Below are positions 1 through 12,158 of a DNA stretch of 64,000 nt, piece after piece. The position numbers were made by a program, and so were the translations under genes. Within the stretch, counting starts at the first letter, position 1; every line of letters begins with the position of its first letter. The notes under the pieces were generated by a model. It was not told the DNA's origin. It searched no databases and saw nothing but the letters and a program-made list of their open reading frames with translations. Origin of the DNA: Rhizophagus irregularis (taxonomy: Eukaryota > Glomeromycota > Glomeromycetes > Glomerales > Glomeraceae); assembly GCF_026210795.1 (NCBI RefSeq), contig NC_089441.1, positions 1,426,001-1,490,000 of the forward strand, given 5' to 3'.

Positions 1-1479
1 TTGTATTCTTTGGTATTGGTAATGTAGACGCGAAAAGAAAGGAAAGCTTAAATAATAGCTTAAATAATTCGCGATAAATATTTAAATAGATCAGTTGCCA
101 CAAACTGCGCCGTATGTTGATGGTGTTACTGGGGAAGATCACAAACTGATAACAAATCACATGATAAACATAAATTAACCTATAAAATTTATTTTTACTT
201 GTTTAAATACACGTTTTTTTACTGAATAAATATACAAAAGCCAATTACCAGTCTGGTACCTGTTACTTATATACTTATATCAACTTTGTTTGACTTGTAA
301 CAAGAATCTTGCTTTTTACACGTGTAAATGTGACACAAACTGAAAAACCCAAAAATAAGCGAAAAAGAGAATGCTTGCTATAGTAGAATTTATAATTTAA
401 AAGACAACGGAAAACTTATACAATTATAAATTAATAAACTGAAGGAGTGTGATAAATATTTTGGATATTGTTCTAATTTTTGATGGATATTTTCATTTTT
501 CTTTGTGTACGAAGTATTACAATACATTTGCAAGGTTAAAGAGGAAAAAAAACAAACACTTGAATTGAATTTAGATCATATGATTCCACAATTACTACAC
601 AGCTTCATCACATCCAACTTCTCAAATATTTATTTCTCCGCTATCAACTTCTCCTCCGCCAAGTTCTCCTACTCATGCTTCTTTTACTGAAGATTCAACC
701 TATTCAAGCAGTAATTATGATTATTATATTACAGAATTCAATTTATTATACGGCCTGTAATGAAAAAGTGAGGTCAGAAAAGTGGGAATCTTTTAAAATT
801 TTACGTTTATAGAATTTGAACATTGAAGACGAAATTCTAGAATTGGTACAAAACCAATTTGATCCTTTCATAAAAAAAGATAATATATCATCATTTATAA
901 GGTACACACTACACAATTAATAGATAAAAGATTTTGGAAGATATTTTTATTAGATATTGTGAAATTTCCTTTGGCTTGTAGCTATAAAGCCATAAATAAA
1001 CAACTTTCCATCTTAAATCTTCACTCAAGTGGTTGATCATATTTGAGGAAAAAATAGTATTTGAATATTGTTGAAAATTACAAGCGTGATCTCTAAAAAA
1101 AGATGTGGTCAAAACGGGTTACGAGGTGTGATCGCGTAAATAAATGTTGACCGACATTACAGTATGAGAGCGTAGTTTTTTGAATCTTAATATTAATATA
1201 TCATAGCTTTTTATTTTTAAGTTCATTTATTGTTTTTGAAAATTTGATTACCTTTACTAACATCATCATCACAAAATTTATTAATTTCATTATTATTATC
1301 GTAACTACTTTAACATTTTTTGATGAAATTGCTCTTTATTTTTTAAAAATAAGTGTATGAGCGACATAAAATTGGTTTGAGAACAAGAAAAAATTTTATG
1401 AATCAGAAGGTTATGGTTACATTTGCCATTTGTAAATCAGAATATCTATTAGGTTCCTGATGTAATTTATTAAATAAAT
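1..1479. other. AT-rich intergenic DNA, no gene seen
   Basis: All frames are short and interrupted, and no recognisable protein motif, RNA gene or element end was found. Open frames here are short and of low complexity. Confidence 0.5.
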
Positions 1480-1484
1480 AAAAA

Positions 1485-1645
1485 AAAAAAATTTTTATTT
1501 TCATTGCGCGATTAATATTTTTATAAAAGTGATAATCGGCGAAATGGAATTCGGTGAAATGGTTTTCGGCGAAATGGCTTCGGCGAAATGGAATTTGGTG
1601 AAATGGGTTTCGGCGAAATGTAGTAATGTACCGTAACCCATAATG
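1485..1645 (+). repeat. Degenerate ~15-bp tandem array (CGGCGAAATGG type)
   Basis: Six imperfect units of about 14-16 bp with the core CGGCGAAATGG or CGGTGAAATGG run from about 1536 to 1640, followed by GTACCGTAACC. The left flank (TTTTCATTGCGCGAT, then AATATTTTT) also occurs near 38520, beside the larger array there. The two sites are therefore copies of one dispersed element, and this one looks like a half copy. The core TTTCGGCGAAA is almost self-complementary. Confidence 0.7.
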
Positions 1646-1850
1646 ATACACCAACTAATCAGACTATGTAAATCAAAACTTATATGTATAAAGTGTCATA
1701 AAATTGTACGTATTATTAAAGATTTTTAACTTCTGCATGTTAATCGATTAATTCGAATTTTGACTTTATTTACTTTTTTTTTATTTTTATTTTTTATACA
1801 AATTATTATATAAGTAAATAAATTGCAATATAATTACTTTTCTTTTACAT

Positions 1851-2344
1851 TTAAATAATTTTTCTAGCTTCTATAACTCTCGTTGCACTCTGCGAAACTA
1901 CGATATGGTTGCCGCTTCTTTTGCTTTTGAACCTTTCTAATATTGGATATATTAATACTTTTAATTTTGGTTGCTGTAATTCTTGATTCACTATTTTGAT
2001 GAGTCTTTTAAGATCATATTTGTTGAAAAGTCCTTCGGTTTTCTGCTAATGAATTATTATATTCCAAATTCGATTTTTACAAGTGAGGATATTCACAAAG
2101 ATTTGGATTCATAGTGAATAGGTTCATCTTCGAATTTTGAATCTGTCAAAGCTTCAAATCGTGTTATTTCTGAATTATTTAGGTTTGTTATCAACTCTAA
2201 TGCATTTTTTAGTTTCGGTTCATCCATCTCACTTATAATTTTATTGATTTTATGTCTTGCATCATTTTTCTTTGCTGCTAATTTTAGAGCTTGTATTTCA
2301 CGAGCCTTTTTCAATTGTTGGGCACGGCGTGAGATTCTTCCCAT
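1851..2344 (-). pseudogene. Small basic/coiled-coil hypothetical gene, probably broken
   Basis: On the minus strand an ORF starting at ATG 2344 opens with MGRISRRAQQLKKAREIQAL, a strongly basic helical stretch, and closes at 2093. Further downstream a second coding-like stretch (about 2030 to 1851) reads KYDLKRLIKIVNQELQQPK and ends VIEARKII-stop. The two parts have similar hydrophilic helical composition and probably belonged to one gene, but no GT-AG pair I can find joins them in frame. I call it a relic or mis-spliced gene. No family is recognised; a transposon-derived DNA-binding protein is possible given the basic N terminus. Confidence 0.3.
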
Positions 2345-2371
2345 TATAAATCCGAAATCTACAAGATTCAA

Positions 2372-3286
2372 TTACAATGTATTTTATTAGTATTCATATA
2401 ATAATAAATTCAAATATATACATGGCAACTTAAAAGCAATGCAACACCTTACTTTTTGAAAATGTTTAAAACTTTTCCTATAGGGAAACTGTTTAAAAAT
2501 AGTTTTCTTGTTATTTTTGAAATACGAATATCTTCGTTATAAAAAAAAGGTCTATTACGTAAGAGCGGTAGTTATTAGAAATATATTCGTGAAATTAAAA
2601 AGAAATTAATGAGAAAGAATTCAGAGTAATTGAAGTTTAAAATTTATCAGTTTTAATGGGAAGCTTAATTAGAGTTTAACTATAATGGTAATAGTTTAAT
2701 ACGATAATAATATTGGCTATATAGTTAGAATAGCCATTGATTAATTATTTATAATTGTTTTATTCTAAATTAACGATTGTACTATATTTAATAAAATAAT
2801 ACTTACAACAAATATATTATTTACTACGTTTCTTTTTTAACCTACATTCATTATATATAGTGATTACAAACCACTGATTTCTTCAAATGATGATGCAAGT
2901 GAGCTTTTAAAGCACGGATACGCTAAAGAATCGTTGACTTACAAAGTTTTGAACATTTCTTTATAAACTTTTTAGTTTATCAAGTATAATGGAAAGACAA
3001 GTAAGTTATGCTTGATTCACTAGGTACATGAAACAAAAGAAATATTTCTTTCATATCAAAAAAATATTTTTTTTTTATTTTATTTTTTACTTTTTATTTT
3101 TTAATTCTTTTTTTATTTAGTATACACGATGCTCTTATATTACTTGATAGATACAAGTGAGATTTAAAATATATTAATAAAAAAGAATGTTTCTTTCGAA
3201 TTTCAAAAATCAAATTATTTACAAGAAAAATACAGGTATACAATATGACAGTCATCTTCGATCACCTCCGATTTGTATAAGTAATT
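2372..3286. other. AT-rich intergenic DNA, no gene seen
   Basis: Homopolymer-rich sequence with no sustained open frame, element terminus or RNA signature. Confidence 0.45.
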
Positions 3287-3465
3287 TTATAATAATTCAC
3301 ACAATACCAATTTCATACCAGCGCCTAATTTGGTGTATTTTTCAATAATTTTCATATTTCCGTCGTTTTTATCTAATCTCCTTTTACAAAATGCACTATC
3401 AAGGATCACAAGAGAAAGTAGTTTTCGTGGTATGCGTTTTTGTCCAATTTATAAAAAAGAAATGA
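3287..3465 (-). pseudogene. Relic of the C-terminal end of an F-box/LRR protein gene
   Basis: Translated on the minus strand from about 3440 to the stop at 3287-3289, the sequence reads KRIPRKLLSLVILDSAFCKR and then NMKIIEKYTKLG. This matches the last ~50 residues of the intact F-box protein at 5995-7431 (RIPQKSLSLVIVSDDGCRS, then NMKIIEKYIELG). Just upstream, nucleotides matching the INW codons of the intact gene are in another frame, so a frameshift is present. The F-box itself and most of the LRR part are not visible. It is a short dead 3' fragment, useful as a sign that F-box genes have been duplicated and lost locally. Confidence 0.7.
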
Positions 3466-4197
3466 TTATCTTCGCTAGTTCGTTACACTTTGGACTAATA
3501 ACAATATCAAATCCGAAAAAAAGAAAGGTAGAACAATTAGAGGTTGATGGAAACATTGACAATTTGTACGTTTCTAAAAGTCGAGGCTACATTGTAATTA
3601 TTTTTGCTGCACGCGCTTTTAAAAAATATATGATCTTGTCTGGCCAAAGTTGTTGATCACGGATATGAGATTAGAGTTTAAGGGCGGGTGTGAAAAATTG
3701 ATGAAGGAACGCGGTGTGCGAATCCAAAACCTAAGAGTTTATAATTTACATTATCTTTTAAAAATATCAAATATATATCCTAGTTAATATTTCTTCGTTC
3801 AAAAAATAAGGAAATTTCTAGGATATAACATAAAAGAAAACTATTATGTTTCCAGGATATCTAGCAGAAATCAATAAATTGTTTAGAAATATACCGAAAT
3901 TACAAAATCTCGAAATAAATATTGTGTCGCCAGCTTCTGGATTTTGAACGGACTTCCCCTTTATGACAATATTTTAATACTAATCAACAAAAATTATGAT
4001 GGAAACATTGGATATTATTTACTCATAATTTCAGGAATTCCAAAGTGTAATTTGGGTAATTTTCCAATTTATTTGTTTCCCTTTCCTTAATTATTATTCT
4101 AACATTCTTATGATATATCTTTATTAATAGTTATAGATACATGTATAATGGCAAATTAGCTCAACTTGCTCAACTCCGTGAAATATTGTAAATGAAT
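3466..4197. other. Intergenic; weak coding-like patches only
   Basis: A plus-strand open frame covers 3330-3656, but its first part is antisense to the F-box relic. Around 3846-3945 a short plus frame (FRNIPKLQNLEINIVSP) resembles LRR composition but is too short to call. Confidence 0.35.
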
Positions 4198-4975
4198 TTA
4201 TTTCTCTGGATAAATTTTATTCCTATTATTAAAATGTTGTTTAATTTTTATTACTAATATACCTCCTATTGCCCCAAAGATAGAGGTTGCAATTGGCACA
4301 CCAATTTCTATATCTTTTTCTTTTTTACATTCAGGAGTATCGACATATTTAGCATAGCAAAGTTCTCCACTAAAATACGGTTCAGGACAATTAATGTTTA
4401 CGAGATCATCAACCCTAGCTTGTATACGAAATAGAGGTTCCTTTATAACAATAACATCAACACCGATATATCTTAAAACGCCCAGATCTTTATTTGTAAA
4501 AGTGCGTACGGTATAGCTACCTTTCCCACTTTGGGATACCACTTGAATGAAAAGAGTTGAAGCACCACAAGGCATACTATAAATAAAAGGTTATATCAAT
4601 ATTAGAAGATAAGAAATTCAAGAAATGGATATTACTTTCTCATAATAAATTTGACCCAGCAATAAAATTTTTAAAAAAGTGCTGATTTCTGAATATAATT
4701 TGTTATCTGGGTTACCGAGTGGAACAAAATTCGTGATTACAAAATTATCATGAGAAACAAATCATTTTGTTCACTTGATCTTTTACTTACTCGGTAAGAG
4801 TCAAAGTTATATTTCCACCTCTCAATGCGTAGAAATTATCATCGAAATTCCAATTAATGTCTGTCCTCCTTACATTATTAGTGATCTTCTCACATACTGC
4901 ATCAACATGGTAAAAAAGAAAAACGAAAAGAAAGAAAATAGGAAAGTATGCTTTAAAAATTTTGGTTGTAATCAT
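4198..4975 (-). CDS. Secreted/type I membrane protein, DMPCGAS family (copy A), 187 aa
   Basis: Two-exon gene of a family I do not recognise. Exon 1 is 4975-4791 and ends GA|GTAAGT; exon 2 is 4576-4198 and begins after TATAG. The joined frame gives 187 residues. Residues 1-26 form a hydrophobic signal peptide (MITTKIFKAYFPIFFLFVF) ending VDA before VCEK. The ectodomain holds W-N-F-D-D, the junction motif D-MPCGAS and five cysteines (in VCE, MPCG, NCPEP, LCYA, PEC). A hydrophobic Gly-containing helix follows (VPIATSIFGAIGGILVIKI), then the tail KQHFNNRNKIYPEK. This predicts a single-pass surface protein with the N terminus outside. It has the shortest stalk of the family, and the nearest intact neighbour is the F-box gene. 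Signal peptide, Cys spacing and splice sites are visible; surface localisation is inferred. Confidence 0.8.
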
Positions 4976-5994
4976 GGTTTTAGTGATTTTCTGTTATAGT
5001 TTGTTTTCAGAGAGCGAGGCTATTTTCAAAAAATTTTATAAAAAAATTAATGAGTTGAATGACGCAAATTAGTATCATATTTGAAAGAATTTTCCATATT
5101 TTGTTTATTTTAAATCCCAAATTCGGATGGTGTTATTAGACCGAATATGAATATCATGTGAGCGGCTAACCAAACTTTTAATTAGGTCAAGAAACCACAT
5201 TTAAAAACAATGAATATCACCAATTGATATACAATGTTTTGTTGGTAATTCCTATTTATGTCCATATACCCGAACATTAGATAAAGAAGTACGAATGAAT
5301 ATCATAAAAAAGGAATTCTTTATGGCATTCAAAATAATTTGACGACAATTTATGGAAATGTCATAAGAGAGAAAGTATATTATTAGTGTTAATAATTTAT
5401 TAATATGTACAAATAAATAATCTGATATTCCTCAGTCCTTATAAATATATAATTATGTTATTTAATTAGCCTGGAAGCACGAAAGCCCGTGAAATGCGTC
5501 TAACTTTAATTGTGGGATCATCTTTAATTAATTTGACGATCACACTATCACTATATTTATGAATATATTGGCTATTGTCACGAACCAATGACTATTGCAG
5601 ATCATGCTTTACATAGAGGAATTGTATTTATCAACAAACTTTTTATATTATTTGCAATTAAACTTTTGATATTCAATATTCTGATATGTCGGTCAAACAA
5701 AGTCGTCATGAATAAAGTGATATCAAATGATGCAATTATAAATTATGCCCTTAATGTTTTCCTTAAAATACAATCATGTTACACCCATAAAATAATGTAA
5801 ACACTATCACGTGTAAGTACATGACTTCTTTGTCAATATGTACCAGTTTTGTACCCCTTTTCTAGGAGGTCCACTTTTACGTTTGTAGTACAGGTCTTAC
5901 ATAATAAGATAAAGTAACGGACTCGGCACACTTTTTTATTTTATTTTTTTTTCATTTTGTCACCCCTTTTTCGTTTTTTTTTTTTTAAAAAAAA
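4976..5994. other. Intergenic; 5' flank of copy A and F-box promoter region
   Basis: The 30 bp before copy A's start (minus strand, AGCCTCGCTCTCTGAAAAC) resemble the same position upstream of copy B, suggesting a shared leader. Around 5355-5395 is a stretch (GTCATAAGAGAGAAAG) related to one in the 28.8/31.4 kb duplication. A T-rich tract followed by eight A precedes the F-box ATG. A 70-codon open frame at 5588-5800 has no recognisable features. Confidence 0.4.
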
Positions 5995-7431
5995 ATGTCT
6001 AGTCTTCCTGCTGACTGTTTAAACGAAATTTTTAAATATTTGGAGGATGATAAAATTACTTTGAATTCATGTATACTAATTAATCGCCTTTGGTGCCAAA
6101 TTTCAATTAGAATTTTATGGAGAAATGTTAATGATTATAGTACTTCAAATTTTAGTACTTTAATTGCTTGTCTTCCGAGCGAGTCCAAAAATATTTTAAA
6201 TAAACAAAAAATTATTATTTCAACCCCAACTTTAGAATTTCCGACTTTCAATTATGCAACATTTTGTAAAATTTTATCAGTTAACCAAGTACATGAAAAA
6301 ATTATGGAGCTTTTTAAAAATCAACATTCTCTTTCACGTTATAAAATTAAAAAAAATACACGTATAGTGGTACAAGAAATTTTTAAAATGTTGATGAATC
6401 AAACCTCTTTAAAAAGTTTAGATTATGTTCAAATGTCAAATGTAAATTATAACGTTTATCCTAATTCAAAAGATTATTTTAAAAATCTCTCAGAATTAAT
6501 TTGTAGTTCAAATCTTTCCCCTGAATTTTTTTGTCATCTATCTCAAATATGTCATAATATACAATCACTTACTATAAAACCTAAGAGTAGTATTTCAAAT
6601 GGATTGACTGATTTGATTTCTGTTCAAAGAAATTTAAAATATTTTGAATTATATTATTATTTGGAACATCTGGATTATAACGAGAAGAAATTAATTCCTT
6701 TGTTAATTAAAAATCTTCCTGATTCTTTACCCAAATTAAAACTTCATATGTTCAATTATATTTCATTATCGTTAATTGCTAGATTCTCAAATTTACAAGA
6801 ACTTGAATTATCATCTAATTATGATGAGGATGTTTTTCAAAAGTTTGAATATTTACAATATGTTATTTTCCCACAGTTACGATCTTTTAAAATTAGATAT
6901 GGATTTCCAAGATATGAGCACTTAATTAAATTCTTAGAAAACAATGGGAAAAATTTAAAAGAATTAAACTTATTTGATATTTCATGCGAAAGCGATGATT
7001 CATTAAATTTAGCTATCGCTAAGTATTGTTCAAACCTCAAAAAACTTTCTACGGGATTTAAGTATAATGAATTGGAAACATTAAAAATAGTTTTTAATAG
7101 TTGTCAATATTTAGAAAGTATTAGTATTTGGTGTGGAAGTGAATATTTTGATGAAAAGGAAGCATTGGAGGCAGTTTTGAAATATTCACAAAATATTGTT
7201 GAATTAATATTATATTTTCAATTTGATATACAATCTAAATTACTTTCAAAAGAATTGGAAACATTTCTTATAAATTGGAAAAATCGCATACCACAAAAAT
7301 CACTTTCATTAGTGATCGTTTCTGATGATGGTTGTAGAAGCTTAGATAAATGTAATAAAAATATGAAAATAATTGAAAAATATATTGAATTAGGAGTTAT
7401 CAAGAAATTTTCAAAGTTAAGATATTTGTAA
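5995..7431 (+). CDS. F-box/LRR-type protein, 478 aa
   Basis: Single-exon gene. Residues 3-45 (LPADCLNEIFKYLEDD, then SCILINRLWCQISIRILWRN) form a typical fungal F-box, the Skp1-binding motif of SCF ubiquitin ligases. The remainder contains irregular leucine-rich segments (for example NLSELICSSN, NIQSLTIKP, NLKELNLFDISC, NLKKLSTGF), a usual substrate-recognition layout. The ATG follows an A8 run and a T-rich leader, and the F-box begins at once, which supports this start. Length and order fit the F-box families greatly expanded in Glomeromycotina. There is no frameshift or internal stop. A relic of a close paralogue's 3' end lies 2.5 kb upstream on the other strand. The role as an SCF substrate receptor is inferred; the substrate is unknown. 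Confidence 0.85.
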   Translation: MSSLPADCLNEIFKYLEDDKITLNSCILINRLWCQISIRILWRNVNDYSTSNFSTLIACLPSESKNILNKQKIIISTPTLEFPTFNYATFCKILSVNQVHEKIMELFKNQHSLSRYKIKKNTRIVVQEIFKMLMNQTSLKSLDYVQMSNVNYNVYPNSKDYFKNLSELICSSNLSPEFFCHLSQICHNIQSLTIKPKSSISNGLTDLISVQRNLKYFELYYYLEHLDYNEKKLIPLLIKNLPDSLPKLKLHMFNYISLSLIARFSNLQELELSSNYDEDVFQKFEYLQYVIFPQLRSFKIRYGFPRYEHLIKFLENNGKNLKELNLFDISCESDDSLNLAIAKYCSNLKKLSTGFKYNELETLKIVFNSCQYLESISIWCGSEYFDEKEALEAVLKYSQNIVELILYFQFDIQSKLLSKELETFLINWKNRIPQKSLSLVIVSDDGCRSLDKCNKNMKIIEKYIELGVIKKFSKLRYL

Positions 7432-8676
7432 ATTCATATTGGTGGATTTTTTTTTCTATAATTGATTCAATTTTTATAATTTTAGAAGAAATATTCTCTA
7501 CTTTTATATTTTTGAATTTCTTATTAACATTGTATCGATAATATAAATAAAAAATAATAATAAAAAAATATTTGAAAAAATAAATTTTATTATATATTAA
7601 CTAAATGTGAGTAAGAGGCGCTGCTGGCAATATTCATCTTGGTGATGAAGACTTGACAATTGCCTTAGGAGTAAGAATGATTTAGGTATTTCTTTTTAAA
7701 AAATTGCCATGATACTTTTCTTGCTTGTAAATTGCCACAGATTTTTTTTTTATTTGACAAAGATATAGAAATAATACAATTTCAAAGAAAAAATATTAAA
7801 CCTATATTACACAAAGTACGTTGAAGTCGGCCACTTATAATGGAATTAATTAACTATCAGTAGTAAACTAAAGACTAATAAACTTCCTATGTAGCGTTGC
7901 CACCCTCCTCCTAGTCCAAACCAGCCTTGTTCATCACCTCCACGTGCACACCTACCTCTATACAACTATCCTCCCTATATATAACATTATTACAAGGAAA
8001 TGTACTATCTAACATTATGGAAATCTAATATATTCCTTCTGAAATACATATTATCCCTAATATCTTATATCTAAATATTTTTGATATTATTGTCTTTTAT
8101 TAATTTTTAATTTAACTTTGTTGTATTATATAAATTTTCTAATTCCTTGACTACTTTACACTTAGAAATTCAATTCTTGAAAAAAATAAAATTGATAATC
8201 ATATAAAATATTAATATAAAGATATATAATTTCCAAATTATTAGGGATAATATGGATGTGACATAAGGCTTTTCTAACATATTAATGTTTACTCAATCAT
8301 AAGTCTTTGACATATCTAATGCTAATATCCATAATTCTTGATTGTATTCATTGAATTGTCTTAATGCAAATTAAAAATTTTTCTGTTATAATTTACAATA
8401 AAAATAATAATATTTTATGAATCCATAAATATTGTTAATACATTAAAAGTTAATATTTCACAAATAATGACTTCCAATCTACTTTGCAATGATGACACCT
8501 ATAATTTCACATTTGTTGAAATTGTGAATTGATAATTTCCAGTTTCTATAAAAACTAGAAAAATGATCATTTATCGGAGCTTTTTTTTTATAGGGTCGGT
8601 TGCATTTTCAGTCGGGCCTTGTATAAAATTTTTGGATTTATTTTTAGGTCGAACACGTACTAAAATTTTAATCAAC
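7432..8676. other. AT-rich intergenic DNA
   Basis: No gene seen. A GC-richer patch at about 7890-7980 (GCGTTGCCACCCTCCTCC) has no coherent frame. Nucleotides 8549-8600 (AAACTAGAAAAATGATCATT) are repeated near 18810, so part of this stretch is a dispersed repeat. Confidence 0.45.
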
Positions 8677-8911
8677 TAGCCCAGTGGCACCGACAAAAAT
8701 TTTGCACATACTTTTTAATCATCACAAGCAGCACACCTCACCAGGTTTCCACTGTTTATATTTATCTGAGGGACTCGTTTTTTTTTAAGTAGGTAAAATA
8801 TTATTTGTCACCCTTATTCGTCACTGATTATTTCACGTGTTCGTGCATAATGCCGTAATGCCGGCCCTATCGCGAAATTTTTGTCGGTGCCGCACTGCCG
8901 CGGGGGTAGTT
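8677..8911. mobile_element. Short non-autonomous TIR element (MITE), ~235 bp
   Basis: Inverted ends: the left contains CAGTGGCACCGACAAAAAT (from about 8682) and the right, read in reverse complement, CAGTGCGGCACCGACAAAAA (from about 8896). Both continue into TTTTGC/TTTCGC. A 12-bp direct repeat ATTTTAATCAAC flanks the element at 8665-8676 and 8912-8923, presumably including the target-site duplication. The interior is GC-richer than the surroundings and contains ATGCCGTAATGCCGG. There is no coding capacity. Confidence 0.65.
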
Positions 8912-8923
8912 ATTTTAATCAAC

Positions 8924-10287
8924 ATTTCTGCGCCACAAAAAATATTATTAGGTAGGATCCTCAGGTAAGGAGTCTTTTCTTGTTTTTATTACATTTGTTG
9001 GCACCATGATGCTATTTGTACAGGTGGTACTGTAAGGGCTGATTGATTGTGGAATGATTTAAAATATTGAGTTTAATTGAATAGAGGAGAAGAAAGTTAA
9101 AAAAGAGAATGAGATAGGGAATGGAATCGAAAATCGAATCTTTCCAAGATTTTTCTTATAGACGACCAACCTGACTTTGAATCAGTTTCTAATTTCAGCA
9201 AAAATAATCAGCACTTGGCCGGCATGAAAATTACTTTGGAGTCAGGTTAACTTATATGTAAAAAATTGTTGAGAATCGATTCTCGAGAATCGATTTTATT
9301 ATGTTTTTCGATTTTCGATTAATCGATTCAAATCCCTAGAATGAGAATAGAAGATAAGATAAAGGTTTTTCTTAATACATATTTGCAATAAATTGAGATT
9401 AAATAATTTATATTTTTACCATTTTATGATTTATCGTATATATTGTGAGGTCATTTAGTCGTTACATCGTGTCTGAAAAAAATAATAGTATTCATTTTGT
9501 AAAGAAAGATATTAATATCTGTATAAAAGCTCACTTTTTAAATTTCATCTATTATCTATTTTAATTTTAGAATTCATTATTTGCCAATAAAAATTATTAA
9601 TATTCGGTATATTATCTGATTATCTGTATAAAATTGAAAGTAAATTTAAAGATACAACCGCAATTTTACTTTATTTAATAAAAGGTGCAATAAAGAATTG
9701 TAATAATTAGGCGCAAGTAGTAGATTTCGCATTAGTGATTTTAAAAAACTGTATATGATAATTCTAAAATTTTAGCTATTAAATAAGAGTCTGATTGTAT
9801 TGTAATCTAACGTAAATTATTTACACATCATTTTTTATGAGATTATTTTAACTAAATTGGTCTTTTTAACGATTAATATAAAAATTATGAAATGTTCAAT
9901 TGCTAACTATATAAAGGTTAGCCTTTTAATTTTCTCGAACTTTCTCACGTTAAATTTTGTATTATATTTCCTGTTATTATTTATAAAAAAAATTGAATTT
10001 GCAGTTCATCATATTTGAATGAATATTCCATTACATTATCTGGATGCTTTATTATTAGAAACTGGAAGATCTATCCAATACTGACGTAGTAATTAATAAA
10101 GAAAGATTGTAAGTATATATATTAATATCTATCGTCAAATTGGCTTAATTTTTATTTAATATATTTTTTAAAACTAAAAGATAGCAAGTATTTATTTTAT
10201 TTGAAGTATAATGAGTTATTTAATATCCAAATGAATCAATATATTTAAAAGAATTCTATTAACCTACATTACGTAAATATGAATTCA
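8924..10287. other. Intergenic with AATCGATT palindromes
   Basis: No gene seen. Between about 9270 and 9330 there are several overlapping palindromes (AGAATCGATTCTCGAGAATC, then TCGATTAATCGATT), probably the remnant of an inverted-repeat element; ATCGAAAATCGAATC near 9125 belongs to the same motif set. The rest is AT-rich 3' flank of the BTB-TLDc gene. Confidence 0.45.
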
Positions 10288-11780
10288 TTATTTCTTAATG
10301 ACTTGATAAACTTCGTAATCATCTACATTGAAGAATTTTTCTGGAATACCATCAATTTTAGGATAAGACAACGCTGAATTACGTAACCAGCTTCCGTTTG
10401 ACCAACATAATAAGTCTGTACCTCCACCAAATCCCGGTCCATATGCAGCTAAATTTCTTATAGAATTTTGATCCCCATTACTGTAACTTACTTTTGCACT
10501 TTTTGTATCTGTCCCATCAGTAAATAAGTATATATAACTATCTTTTGTAGATTCAACTTTATTACTTGAATTCCATTTAAGTGGATTATACCCTCCAACT
10601 ATTTTTTTTGAATTTGAGATTTTTACTATGACTATGGTGGGCCCCTTGTTATCACATTTAGCATGAAATGCTGCGGGTGTATTACCATCTCTACTAGCAC
10701 GATAAAGTAAATTAAAATTATAAGGAATATTCACATAATAATGCAAATTATTTTTCTTATCAATCCAACTAGCAAAAACAGCAAAATGATGGTTTTTAAT
10801 TAAAATTGAATCATAATCACAAATATGTTTTGGTATTCTAGTAGACTGAATTTCGACAATATTTGGTTTCCTATTCGGTGCAATATAAAATTCCACCAGA
10901 TCTTTAGTTAAATCTTTTGGTAATAATTTTTTTAAAGGATATATTTTATCAAGAAAATCATCTGAAGAGATATGATAATATCTTACTAATGGAATTAATC
11001 CATGAAGAGTTCTCTCTATAATTGTAATATCCTCCTTGTTCCATTTTGTGATATCTTTTGAAATAGAAGGATTTTGGGCAAGACCCCATTTTAATAAACT
11101 TTCCCAAATGAAAATTTCTTCCAAATCTAAATAATCCTTCTCTAAAAGTAATTTTAATAAGGGTGCTTTTAAACTAGTAAATTTATCAGATTCAAACAAT
11201 ATTTTGGGTTCTTGACAAATTTTTTCAAGACAATGATTCCATAAATCTGTGAATGATTCATGTTGATAAACTGCTTCAAGAATTCCTCTAGGATCCTGCT
11301 GTAAAAATTCATCTTGATTTTTGATCAAATAGTTTTGAATATAAGAGATTAAAGATTGAATATTAAACTCATCCACCACAATCAAAAGTTTTAACACTTC
11401 AGGACCTTGTAACTCCTTCAAATCAATTTTTCCACAATAAATAAATCTAAATAATTAAAAATATACGTATTAAATATTTTTTACGACGCTTATTTTTTTA
11501 AAGAATTTATCACTATCTTACATTACCTTAGAATAATTTTAAATAATTGAGCTGAAAGGTTAGGTTTCTTAAAAATAAATTTTCCATCCTTTTTTTCTGC
11601 CAATTCATTAGAGAATGCAGTACTAAAATATTGTGACCTTGTACATAAAATATCTGAATGAGCATGTAATTCTCTTATATTTTCATTTTCACCAGCATAG
11701 ATAATAACGTCATATCCTTTTTCAGTTGTAAGCAATTTTTCCAAATCGTTAACAACTTCTTGAACAAATTTTCGAGACAT
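10288..11780 (-). CDS. BTB-BACK-TLDc domain protein, 470 aa
   Basis: Exon 1 is 11780-11527 (ends CTA AG|GTAATG) and exon 2 is 11446-10288 (after TTTAG); the 80-bp intron is phase 2. Joined frame: 470 aa. Residues ~22-115 form the BTB/POZ fold (DVIIYAGENENIRELHAHSD, then SQYFSTAF, FIYCGKIDL), normally used for dimerisation and Cullin-3 binding. Residues ~140-215 are BACK-like (CLEKICQEPKILFESDKF, then IWESLLKWGLAQ). The C-terminal ~180 residues are a TLDc domain (LLYRASRDGNTPAAFHAKCD, IVGGYNPLKW, ending DDYEVYQVIKK). Together with the gene at 26684-28171 it forms a subgroup with FIYCGK and QGPEVLKLL (QGPKILELL there) after the intron, distinct from the 51-63 kb cluster. No defects are seen. 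TLDc proteins elsewhere act in oxidative-stress resistance or V-ATPase regulation; the fungal role is unknown. Confidence 0.9.
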
Positions 11781-12158
11781 TTTTTATAAAAGGTTTTTTT
11801 TAAAAAATAAAAAGAATTTTATACAAAGAGTGAGTCAATGAATATCATTTTTTGACTTTATTACTTGATTTTTGTATGACTGTGATTGAACTTTGGGTAA
11901 TAAATTTGACGAATGAAATGATTTTCATATGATAGGTAATCACATGGAGTAAGTATATCGAGAAATGCGGGACCGTCCCTGGACACCTTGTCAGTAATGT
12001 CAATAATTTAATGTGTAATTATTATTTGTCTAATTAAAATATAATATAATGATAATAAAATTAAAAGTGAAAATGAATTAAATAAAATAAACGTGAAAAA
12101 TAAAATAAATATTTTACATCAATTTGATTAATATTTCCCAATGAAAATTTACAATTAT

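Noticed and set aside
909-1654. Minus-strand open frames of 67 and 83 codons
   Set aside because: The first has no protein-like features; the second translates the 15-bp repeat array (NHFTEFHFADYHF), not a gene.
6837-7403. Minus-strand open frames inside the F-box gene
   Set aside because: Antisense shadows of the clear F-box coding frame; useful only because the antisense shadow revealed the relic at 3287-3465.
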